Assembly: GCF_017115045.1 (NCBI RefSeq)
Contig: NZ_JABXKK010000130.1
Location: forward strand, 1-64,000
From: Nostoc sp. NMS8
GTDB lineage: Bacteria; Cyanobacteriota; Cyanobacteriia; Cyanobacteriales; Nostocaceae
Length of the DNA stretch: 64,000 nucleotides
Reading direction: 5' to 3'
Part shown: one piece after another, positions 15,328 to 23,114 of the stretch
Layout: each line of letters opens with the position of its first letter
Numbering within the stretch: position 1 is the stretch's first letter
Program-made: the position numbers and the translations under genes
Notes under the pieces: generated by a model
Told to the model about the DNA's origin: nothing
What the model saw: only the letters and a program-made list of their open reading frames with translations
Database searches by the model: none

Positions 15328-16695
15328 TTAAGCTACCACCAGATTCTTATCCACTTGTTGAGCGGCAAGACCATTACCCGGCCGACGCAATCCAAGGTTT
15401 TCACGCAAGGTAGTACCCTCGTATTTGGTACGGAAAAGTCCGCGTTTCTGCAAGATGGGGACAACTAAATTAACAAAGTCATCTAATCCTGTGGGCAGAA
15501 TTGGCGGCATAATATTAAAGCCGTCTGCTGCACCGTTACTGAACCATTCTTCAAGCTGATCGGCAATACTTTCGGGACTACCGATAATCGTGCGATGACC
15601 CCGCGCCGTGGCAACAGAGAGATACAACTGACGCAGCGTTAGATTGCCGCGATTTACAAGATCCGTCAGCAACTTCAGGCGACTTTTACCACCATTGGTA
15701 TCAGTGGGCAAGGGTGGTGCGAGATCGTCGAGTGAATAGCCAGATAAATCAATGCCCTGATAACGCGTTTTCAGTAAGCCCCATGCCACCGATGGGTGAA
15801 TTAGCGATTGCAGGAATTCGTATTTTTCCTGAGCTTCTTCTTCAGTGCGACCAATCACTGGAAACACACCCGGCATGATTTTCAGATCGTCTAGTTGGCG
15901 GCCATATTTAGCCAACCTACCTTTCACATCAGCATAAAATTCCTGCCCGTCTTCCAGTGTTTGGTTGGCAGTAAAAATAACTTCAGCAGTCTTTGCCGCC
16001 AGTTCACGCCCAACTTCCGAAGCACCAGCCTGGATAATCACCGGATAACCTTGAGGCGGACGACCGACGTTTAAAGGGCCTTTGACAGAAAAATGTTTGC
16101 CTTTGTAATTGAGTGTATGCAGTTTATTCGGGTCAAAATAGACACCAGATTCTTTGTCTCGGATGAAGGCATCATCTTCCCAGCTATCCCAAAGACCTTT
16201 CACCACTTTTACAAACTCTTCGGCGCGTTCATAGCGCTGGCTATGCTCTAGGTGTTCGTCATGGCCGAAATTACCTGCGGCATTCTCATTACCTGTGGTG
16301 ACTACATTCCAAGCTGCTCGACCGTTACTCAAATAGTCTAGTGAAGCAAACTTACGCGCAAGGGTGTAGGGTTCTTCATAAGTGGTTGAAGCTGTCGCAA
16401 CAAAGCCAATGTGTTTAGTGAGTGGGGCCAGTGCGGAAAATAGTGTTACTGGCTCGAACTTAGCTAATTTGCCGTTGCGTTTCAGCACCTCTGGTTCACC
16501 ACTATCTTGTAGGCTAGGGCTATCGGCTAAGAAAACAGCATCCAACAAGCCCCGTTCGGCGGTTTGGGTAATTTCCTTGTAATGCTCGAAATTTAGCCCA
16601 GCATCAGCTTGTGAATCGGGGTGTCGCCAAGCCGCGATATGGTGGCCAGTGGCTTGAATAAATGCACCTAAACGAAGCTTACGTGTTGTACTCAT
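15328..16695 (-). CDS. FMN-dependent monooxygenase, NtaA/SnaA/DszA type (copy 1)
   Basis: The 455-residue luciferase-like monooxygenase has the long-form features of the nitrilotriacetate/dibenzothiophene sulfone monooxygenase family: LGAFIQATGHHIAAWRHP at the N-terminus, TASTTYEEPYTLARKFASLD, WNVVTTGNENAAGNFG, and GRPPQGYPVIIQAGASE. These enzymes use FMNH2 from a separate reductase to oxidise C-N or C-S bonds. No flavin reductase is encoded nearby. It is a close paralogue of the next gene upstream (16962-18326). The C-terminal extension after LGLRRPGN ends in QQVDKNLVVA, shared with the downstream amidohydrolase. Confidence 0.92.
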   Translation of the reverse strand: MSTTRKLRLGAFIQATGHHIAAWRHPDSQADAGLNFEHYKEITQTAERGLLDAVFLADSPSLQDSGEPEVLKRNGKLAKFEPVTLFSALAPLTKHIGFVATASTTYEEPYTLARKFASLDYLSNGRAAWNVVTTGNENAAGNFGHDEHLEHSQRYERAEEFVKVVKGLWDSWEDDAFIRDKESGVYFDPNKLHTLNYKGKHFSVKGPLNVGRPPQGYPVIIQAGASEVGRELAAKTAEVIFTANQTLEDGQEFYADVKGRLAKYGRQLDDLKIMPGVFPVIGRTEEEAQEKYEFLQSLIHPSVAWGLLKTRYQGIDLSGYSLDDLAPPLPTDTNGGKSRLKLLTDLVNRGNLTLRQLYLSVATARGHRTIIGSPESIADQLEEWFSNGAADGFNIMPPILPTGLDDFVNLVVPILQKRGLFRTKYEGTTLRENLGLRRPGNGLAAQQVDKNLVVA

Positions 16696-16759
16696 CTGCT
16701 TTTTTCTACAATGTCTGAGCGATCGCGGAGTGTTTCGTAGAGAAGATTACAGTCGGTAT

Positions 16760-16862
16760 CGAATGACACTAAGAAATTCGAAAGCTTGTCTATCCTCGTT
16801 CCCAGCCTCCAGCCTGGGAACCAGTTAGGGCAAGGGCTGTGTTTTAACTTAGTGCCATTCCG
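16760..16862. repeat. Palindromic element, TIR family D
   Basis: CGAATGACACTAAG (16760-16773) is an inverted, imperfect copy of CTTAGTGCCATTCCG (16848-16862). The centre holds the hairpin CTCGTTCCCAGCC / GGCTGGGAACCAG type repeat, which also occurs inside the family C element at 30862-31089. It lies between the two monooxygenase genes. Confidence 0.6.
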
Positions 16863-16961
16863 TTAAATATCACTGATCGCTTTTCATGTCTTGAGACAGG
16901 GAGTAGTGTAGTTGAATTACTTGAAAAGCCTTATCAGCACAGTGCAGAGATGAAAAGTTAT

Positions 16962-18326
16962 TTATGCTAAAACTAATCTCTCATCCACTTGTTTGACGGC
17001 AAAACTATTGCCAGGACGACGCAATCCCAGGTTTTCACGCAAGGTACTTCCTTCGTATTCGGTACGGAACAGTCCCCGTTTCTGAAGGACAGGAACAACT
17101 AGGTTAACGAAGTCATCTAACCCAGTGGGAAGGATTGGCGGCATGATATTAAAGCCATCTGCTGCGCCGTTGTTGAACCATTCTTCTAGCTGGTCGGCAA
17201 TGGTTTCGGGAGTCCCAAGTATGGTGCGATGACCCCGCGCGGTAGCAAGAGAGAGATACAACTGGCGCAGTGTGAGAGTGCCACGAGTAGCCAAATCTTT
17301 GACTAGTTTGAGACGACTTTTGTTAGCGTTGGTGTCGCTGGGTAGTTCGGGAGCCACATCATCTAAAGAATATTTTGACAAATCCACACCTTTGTAATAG
17401 TTCTTTAAAATTCCCCAAGCGACATCAGGATGGATTAACGATTGCAAGAATTCGTATTTCTCTTGAGCTTCTGCTTCGGTACGACCAATGATTGGGAAAG
17501 CTCCAGGCATGATTTTTAGATCGTCTGGCGATCGCCCATATTGTGCTAGCCTACCTTTGATATCAGCATAAAATTCTTGGGCATCAGCTAGGGTTTGATT
17601 GGCGGTGAAAATCGCCTCAGCAGTACGTGCAGCTAAGTCCCGTCCCGATTCGGAGGCTCCAGCTTGGACAATCACCGGATAGCCTTGGGGCGGACGACCG
17701 ACGTTTAGGGGCCCTTTGACAGAGAAATACTTGCCTTTGTGGTTCAATGTATGCAATTTATCTGGGTCAAAATAGATTCCAGATTCTTTGTCACGGATAA
17801 AAGCATCGTCTTCCCAACTATCCCATAGACCCTTCACCACTTCCACAAACTCTTCAGCACGTTCATAACGCTCGCTGTGTTCTGGGTGATGCTCAAGTCC
17901 GAAATTAAGTGCAGCATTCTCATTCCCTGTAGTAACTACATTCCACCCCGCCCGGCCTTTGCTCAAGTGGTCTAGGGAAGCAAACTTACGTGCCAGGGTG
18001 TAGGGTTCTTCATAAGTGGTCGAGGCGGTGGAAATGAAGCCGATGTTTTGGGTTACAGAGGACAAGGCCGAGAACAGGGTGACTGGCTCGAAATGGGCGA
18101 TTTTACCGTTACGATGCTGAGTTTCTGGAGCGCCGCCCCAGATTCCTGGACTATCCGCCAAGAAAACTGCATCAAATAAGCCGCGTTCAGCAGTCTGGGT
18201 AATTTCTTTGTAATGCTCGAAATTCAGTCCTGCATCTGCTTGTGAATCGGGATGCCGCCAAGCAGAGACATGGTGTCCAGTGGCTTGAATGAATGCACCT
18301 AAACGAAATTTGCGTGTTGTACTCAT
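16962..18326 (-). CDS. FMN-dependent monooxygenase, NtaA/SnaA/DszA type (copy 2)
   Basis: This 454-residue tandem paralogue of the 15328-16695 gene is nearly colinear with it over its whole length, including FIQATGHH, STTYEEPYTLARKF, VTTGNENAALNFG and RPPQGYPVIVQAGASES. Differences cluster in the loop after FLADSP (GIWGGAPETQHRNG here), where substrate specificity may differ. The tail is KQVDERLVLA, a diverged form of the QQVDKNLVVA tail of copy 1. A flavin reductase must be supplied from elsewhere. It is the first gene of the island, with a 1.3-kb gene-free region upstream that probably holds the promoter. Confidence 0.92.
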   Translation of the reverse strand: MSTTRKFRLGAFIQATGHHVSAWRHPDSQADAGLNFEHYKEITQTAERGLFDAVFLADSPGIWGGAPETQHRNGKIAHFEPVTLFSALSSVTQNIGFISTASTTYEEPYTLARKFASLDHLSKGRAGWNVVTTGNENAALNFGLEHHPEHSERYERAEEFVEVVKGLWDSWEDDAFIRDKESGIYFDPDKLHTLNHKGKYFSVKGPLNVGRPPQGYPVIVQAGASESGRDLAARTAEAIFTANQTLADAQEFYADIKGRLAQYGRSPDDLKIMPGAFPIIGRTEAEAQEKYEFLQSLIHPDVAWGILKNYYKGVDLSKYSLDDVAPELPSDTNANKSRLKLVKDLATRGTLTLRQLYLSLATARGHRTILGTPETIADQLEEWFNNGAADGFNIMPPILPTGLDDFVNLVVPVLQKRGLFRTEYEGSTLRENLGLRRPGNSFAVKQVDERLVLA

Positions 18327-19603
18327 ATACTTTTTTCTTTTCTTAATATTGCGTTAAGGGACTTTCAAATCAAAAAACATCCCAAATTCTTCTTGTGGGA
18401 TGGGTGAAAACACCCGTCCCATATTCAACAGACTTAGGCATGAGCTATCAGTCGAACGCTGCTCGCTCCAAAAGATGGATAATTTATTTCTTGTTAGCCC
18501 CTAAGTCCGAAAAACGCTCGAATAGCATATCGATAAAATCTTTTCCCCCATAAAACTTTGAGGTATTTGTGTCAAACACTCAGGCATTCACATCTTGCTA
18601 CACGCTGAATGTATTTATGGAATGCTCTCTAGCAACCAAACTTGCTGAAAAATCAAATAACCAAACTGTAAGTAAAGTTAATACCACAGCAGGATTAGGG
18701 ATGCTGCTGCTTGGCGATTGAATTACCATAAATTTATCTAGTAATTTTACCCAGCAGATAGAGCCTACACGATCAATCCAAAAAAAGATGTGCTGGAAAT
18801 CACAATAACATGAAAAACTAATTATTAGTTTCTCGAACATTAAGTATTGCAAACTATTTGATGTAGTATATGTAGGAATGCTAATACGGTTCGGTTTAGG
18901 TTCTTTGATGAAAACTATAAATTACTAAAGATGCAATAAATCAAATCGCCGTCAAGACAAAAGACACGCGATGTGCGACTTATTCTTGAAACCCTACTTC
19001 GATTCCTCTCCCCCACTCCTGAGAGGCTTTGATTCTTGCTCCCCAACGCTAGTAGGGAAGGGGTTGGGGGTGGGAGCAACGCGAAAAAGTGAGATCATCA
19101 CCTTTCGGGGCAGGGGGAGCAGGGGGAGCAGGGGGAGCAGAGGGAGCAGGGGGAGTAAAAAGAGATTTTAGTAATATTTATTACCACAAAACTCCAAAAT
19201 ACACTTAATTTATATCTCTCCCCCTGCCTCCCCTGCCTCCCCTGCTTTCCCACCTCACAAAATCGCGTTGCTCCCGTTGGGGGTTAGGTCTGAGAGAAAG
19301 TCACACACGGCGTGAAGTATGTATTTAAAACAAATTCCCAAGGACAATCCTGTAGTAAGTAATACAATAAATTAAGTAAAATAAAATATATCCGTAGACT
19401 GAAAAGTATTCCAGAAGTCTTAGCAAATTTTAATTTCAGGAGTCTAGATCATTCGCTGGAATCATCTTCAAATCTACTTTTCAATTAACGGATATTTATA
19501 GATGGACTTTCTGCCTTAGCGTTCGCGGAGCGTCTCGTAAAGAAGTTATCGCAGCTAATGTTCTCACTACCTGAAGCGTGAGGTGATGTTCACTTAGATT
19601 CAC
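18327..19603. other. 1.3-kb gene-free region with dispersed repeats
   Basis: No convincing gene is seen; an 84-codon minus-strand frame at 18598-18852 lacks a ribosome binding site and protein-like composition. The region holds a hairpin around CATCCCAAATTC/GTGGGATGGG (18380-18422) and a diverged family A end with downstream sequence resembling 58968-59046 (18883-18964). It also has a repeat CCCCAACGCTAGTAGGGA (19041-19058, also near 28466) and a tract of GGGGGAGCA units (19108-19158), which faces a complementary CCCCTGCCTC tract (19218-19254). Confidence 0.6.
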
Positions 19604-20740
19604 CTAATTATCATCATCAATTGGTTGTTCATGATTAATATCGAGACTTTCTGCTGTCCAATTATCATTTGCTCCAGGAGATTCAGAAACTATCACAAAC
19701 TCAGTCTCTTGTAGGCGATCATTTCCCCATTGATCCAAAATATCTTTAATTAACACTTCTTGTAACCAAATCTTCGCTACAACAGTCAGAGGTAACGCCA
19801 GAAATAACCCTAGAAAGCCAAAGAAAGTAACGAAAAATAGTTGGGCAATTAAGGTTATAGCAGGTAGCAATGAGACTTGATGCGCCATCACAACGGGTGT
19901 GATGAAATTACTCTCAATCTGTTGAATGATAAAGTAAACAATTAAGACTGCAACGGCTTTCCAAGGTTCATCCAAGAAGGCGATCGCCATTGCTGGGACG
20001 ACGCTCAGTGTTGGGCCAAGGTTGGGAATCAAATTGAAAAATCCGGCTAAAACCGCTAAAGCTACTGCTGCTTTTACACCCAAAATTAATAAGCCAACAA
20101 AACTCATCACCCCTACGACACAAATGGCAATAAAAGCGCCTGTAATCCATCCTTCTAAAGAGACTTCACATTTATCTAAAATTCCATCTACCCGCCGCCG
20201 ATAAAATGAGGGGAAAAGCTGCACAAATACTTTGCGATAAGCTAGGGGATCGGCTAATATCATTCCTGTTAAAACCAAGACTAGCAAAATCTTGAGAACA
20301 ACTTCCAAAGAACCAGATACAAAAGCGAAGGAGTTTCCTAGCACCCGATTGACGAAGGGCTGTGCTTGTTGAATGAGGCTATTAATATCTGGAATGTAAG
20401 TAACTAATTGGTTAGGAATCCGAGTTCTCAGGGCATCAAGCCAATCATTAAAGCGCTCAAACCCTTTAGGAACCTGATTGGTTAATTCTTGAAATTGCTG
20501 TGCAAATGGTGGCACAATTAGCCAGAAAAAACCCACTATACCTGCAAAAAAGATAGCCACCGCTAAGAGTACAGCGAATCCACGTTTGATCCCAAAGCTT
20601 TGGAAGCGTTTCGCTAGCCGATTTAAAGTAGTGGCTAACACAACAGCGGCAAACATTAGCAAAAGCACTTCCCGAATTTGCCACAGGATGTATAAAGAAA
20701 GAACTATGGCGATTAAGCCGATCCATTGACCAAGTTTCAC
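19604..20740 (-). CDS. AI-2E family transporter (PerM-like membrane protein)
   Basis: The 378-residue protein starts at GTG with GGGAG seven bases upstream. The fold is typical of the family. Two to three N-terminal membrane helices (IGLIAIVLSLYILWQI, FAVLLAVAIFFAGIVGFFWL) come first. An extended soluble stretch with FERFNDWLDAL follows. About five further helices then include the signature FFNLIPNLGPTLSVVPA and IIQQIESNFITPVVM. Members have been linked to autoinducer or ion efflux but the substrate here is unknown. The C-terminal 35 residues are acidic and probably cytoplasmic. It is followed on the same strand by repeat DNA and preceded by a small membrane protein gene. Confidence 0.9.
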   Translation of the reverse strand: MKLGQWIGLIAIVLSLYILWQIREVLLLMFAAVVLATTLNRLAKRFQSFGIKRGFAVLLAVAIFFAGIVGFFWLIVPPFAQQFQELTNQVPKGFERFNDWLDALRTRIPNQLVTYIPDINSLIQQAQPFVNRVLGNSFAFVSGSLEVVLKILLVLVLTGMILADPLAYRKVFVQLFPSFYRRRVDGILDKCEVSLEGWITGAFIAICVVGVMSFVGLLILGVKAAVALAVLAGFFNLIPNLGPTLSVVPAMAIAFLDEPWKAVAVLIVYFIIQQIESNFITPVVMAHQVSLLPAITLIAQLFFVTFFGFLGLFLALPLTVVAKIWLQEVLIKDILDQWGNDRLQETEFVIVSESPGANDNWTAESLDINHEQPIDDDN

Positions 20741-20828
20741 AGGCTGACTCCCAAGGGGTGGCGAGATGCAATTTTCTGGTAATTCAGCTAGGTTAACTGA
20801 TTTTAGGAACTTATAGTCATGGTTTGAG

Positions 20829-21020
20829 CTAATTTTGTTTCTGTGCTTGAAGTCGCCACAGTAGCGCGATCGCTATTATTACAATCGGTAACAATACTAT
20901 AATTAGCGCGTTGGTTGCTGTCGCCGGAATTGATAGACTTGGCCCTGCATACTTAATTAATACCGATAATAAAGCTGAGAGTAAAAGCAGTTTCAGAACA
21001 AATCCTAGTTGATTTTGCAT
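20829..21020 (-). CDS. Small two-helix membrane protein, hypothetical
   Basis: The protein has 63 residues from ATG 21020. The frame extends to 21065 but that addition (with CCASM) is unlikely. Two hydrophobic helices are visible, FVLKLLLLSALLSVLI and ALIIVLLPIVIIAIALLW, separated by KYAGPSLSIPATATN. It ends RLQAQKQN. The short loop and two-helix form resemble small cyanobacterial membrane proteins of unknown function. It is 88 bases upstream of the AI-2E transporter on the same strand and might be cotranscribed. Confidence 0.6.
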   Translation of the reverse strand: MQNQLGFVLKLLLLSALLSVLIKYAGPSLSIPATATNALIIVLLPIVIIAIALLWRLQAQKQN

Positions 21021-21141
21021 AGAAGCACAGCAATACAAATTTTTATGGTACATACGAATTGGCACTGTACCGTCTAGTTTCTACAATAAACCTACAGATA
21101 CAATCCTTTCCAACTTTCTCTAGGAAATGCGATCGCTTTAT

Positions 21142-21376
21142 TTACGTCAAACTCAATCAGCCAAAAACTTGCTCTCTGGTCAGTTCCAACTCGATACCCT
21201 CCAGGATGGGTAATTTATCAGCACTTCGTATAATTCCACACGCTGTCCAGGAAAAATCCCTAGTACACTTTCGTCTTCTGGGTTGATTAACCAGCCGAGT
21301 TCTGTAGCATTGTGCGAACAATGCAATAACTTACTCAATACTCTTTTTAGCCTTTGATCTAGGGAAAGAATCTCAA
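21142..21376 (-). pseudogene. Uma2-family (DUF820) nuclease-like remnant
   Basis: Reading the minus strand from about 21376, the frame gives LEILSLDQRLKRVLSKLLHC and then ELGWLINPEDESVLGIFPGQ followed by RVELYE. After a frameshift near 21220 it continues as DKLPILEGIELELTREQVFG, then TGA and LSLT. These are the C-terminal blocks of the Uma2 family (restriction-endonuclease-like fold), in which G-W-L-I-N-P and a final VFGWL are typical. The TGA replaces the expected Trp codon. The N-terminal two thirds are missing. This is a decayed copy of a family that is very abundant in cyanobacteria. Confidence 0.75.
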
Positions 21377-21420
21377 GATTCTGAGTACTGAATTCTGACT
21401 TCTGAATTCTTCAACTATAC

Positions 21421-21528
21421 TTATTTCTTCCAAGGCAATTTAGTCCCCATTTCAGTTAATGCGGAGAAGATGAGATAGAGAATCAGGAATCCAGCACCTA
21501 CAAAGAAAGCCAGTAAATCGTTATCCAT
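21421..21528 (-). CDS. Tiny membrane protein, 35 residues, hypothetical
   Basis: The frame begins MDNDLLAFFVGAGFLILYL and ends IFSALTEMGTKLPWKK. It has one clear membrane helix (LAFFVGAGFLILYLIFSAL), an acidic N-terminus and a basic C-terminus, like the single-helix subunits of photosynthetic or respiratory complexes, although it matches none that I recognise. No strong ribosome binding site is seen. It lies 42 bases downstream of the 475-residue membrane protein gene on the same strand, so it could be translated from that transcript. Confidence 0.45.
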   Translation of the reverse strand: MDNDLLAFFVGAGFLILYLIFSALTEMGTKLPWKK

Positions 21529-21570
21529 AAATACTGTTAGTTTAAACTTCGCTAATCATAGCGAAATCAT

Positions 21571-22998
21571 CTAATCTTTAGCATTTTTCTGAACCTGTAA
21601 TCTTTGGTCTTCTGGGTGTAAACTATACCAGCCATACCAATGACGAACTGCCAGCCAAACGGCTGAAAGCAAACCCGCTAAACTAAGGGTTAGTCCGCTA
21701 AACGGTACTAATAATCCAAAAATAGGTAATACTGCTCCAGCAATAGTAGCGACGATCGCAGCTAGAGAAGCTCTGCGGCTAGCTCCCAATCCCCATGTTA
21801 AAATTAGCAAAATGATGGAAATTAAAGTCCAAGCTAACTGAGGATTGATAAGGCGGGTTAGATACGTCAAAGTCAATAGACAAGCAAAGAAAATACTAGC
21901 AGCGATCGCAATATTTTTGAAACTCATTGGGAGCGACAAATATAACAACAATATCCACCACAAAAATATTGCTGGTGCCAGTAATAAAAGCCGGGGAATT
22001 ATACCCGTGTAACGAATGGGCTCGGTGTTTGTAAACACTCCAAATGGATTTTTTACTGAAACATTATCGTCAAATTTCCAAGTAAATTGCGTACTGCCTC
22101 CGTTAACTTTAATCTCATTCGGTACAACACCACTAGCAAAATCAGCGGGAGCAAAGTTAGCAATTGCTGTGAGGCTAAAATTAGAAAGCAACTGTCCTGC
22201 GGCGCTATAAACCCAGCGCGGCCCTCCTTGAGCTTGATAGGTGACTCGAAAGGTGGTTTCTTCTCCTGGTTGTAGTTGGAAGGGAAAGCCATAGTCTCCC
22301 GGATTAGTTTGTTGTAACCTAGTACCGTCACGCTCAACTTTGTAGCTAGCAAGCAGCGTGTAGCCGTTGGGTGGCAGTGCTTCAAAGAAAAAATTATTAA
22401 TATCCTTGAGTTGGTTAATTACTTTATAATCAGCAGTGTAGTTTGCCTGATAAATTGAACTGCGACCTGGAACATCTACACTTTGGTCAAGCTTGACTTG
22501 AATTTGCGAACCCGCCAGCGTTAAGAAGCGATTGATTTGTCGTGTCTCGTTTACTTTGACAATTTTGCCATTGACTTGAGTGTTATAAGAGTATGGCTCT
22601 TGAATCGAGTAGCGGATTTGAGGCGCAAATTGTTCGAGTTTTTCACCTGCGACACTTTCAGCTACTTGAGCCACCCTTGCTTGTTCCCAGTAGTGGTAAC
22701 GATTGCTTAAGGTTGAACAGAGAAAAAATCCCGGTACTAATAAAACTAATATTAGAGTTAAATGCTGTAATCCTTGTAAAAGTTGGGAATAACGAATCGC
22801 CCATTCGCCGATGAATATTAGTTGTTCTGGTTGGCTGCGACGCAGAGAAAAACTGATCAGTGCGATCGCAATTCCTAAAGCTACAATCAAAAATACTAAT
22901 AAAAGTGAAGCTTTGAGCGCTTGGGTTCCAAATTGGACAAGCTCAATCGGATGCGTCAAATCAGGTAATCCGGGAATACCTTGAGCAGAAGATGACAT
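21571..22998 (-). CDS. Polytopic membrane protein with large extracytoplasmic domain
   Basis: The 475-residue protein has two N-terminal membrane helices (about 30-50 and 77-98). A soluble region of about 235 residues rich in beta-type sequence follows, including VDVPGRSSIYQANYTADYKV and LQPGEETTFRVTYQAQGGPR. Five or six helices lie between 335 and 460. The layout (short membrane anchor, big exported domain, C-terminal helix bundle) recalls CreD-like inner membrane proteins, but no signature proves that. It is on the same strand as the tiny membrane protein downstream and the KamA-type gene upstream. Function unknown. Confidence 0.75.
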   Translation of the reverse strand: MSSSAQGIPGLPDLTHPIELVQFGTQALKASLLLVFLIVALGIAIALISFSLRRSQPEQLIFIGEWAIRYSQLLQGLQHLTLILVLLVPGFFLCSTLSNRYHYWEQARVAQVAESVAGEKLEQFAPQIRYSIQEPYSYNTQVNGKIVKVNETRQINRFLTLAGSQIQVKLDQSVDVPGRSSIYQANYTADYKVINQLKDINNFFFEALPPNGYTLLASYKVERDGTRLQQTNPGDYGFPFQLQPGEETTFRVTYQAQGGPRWVYSAAGQLLSNFSLTAIANFAPADFASGVVPNEIKVNGGSTQFTWKFDDNVSVKNPFGVFTNTEPIRYTGIIPRLLLLAPAIFLWWILLLYLSLPMSFKNIAIAASIFFACLLTLTYLTRLINPQLAWTLISIILLILTWGLGASRRASLAAIVATIAGAVLPIFGLLVPFSGLTLSLAGLLSAVWLAVRHWYGWYSLHPEDQRLQVQKNAKD

Positions 22999-23114
22999 TA
23001 GTTAATTTTTGCAGAATTTGAAGAACCAGACCAATAAAATCTCTGAAAAGTTTCTGGAAAGAGGTATAAATTATTCTCCCATTTGGTGACGGTTCTGAAT
23101 CCCCAATCCCTAAT

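Noticed and set aside
7045..18326. A classical non-ribosomal peptide or polyketide cluster
   Set aside because: No carrier, adenylation or ketosynthase domains are present; the enzymes are tailoring or catabolic types only.
18598..18852. 84-codon minus-strand frame
   Set aside because: Weak start, odd composition and no family resemblance; lies in repeat-rich DNA.
21059..21286. 75-codon plus-strand frame
   Set aside because: Antisense to the Uma2 remnant, with no ribosome binding site.
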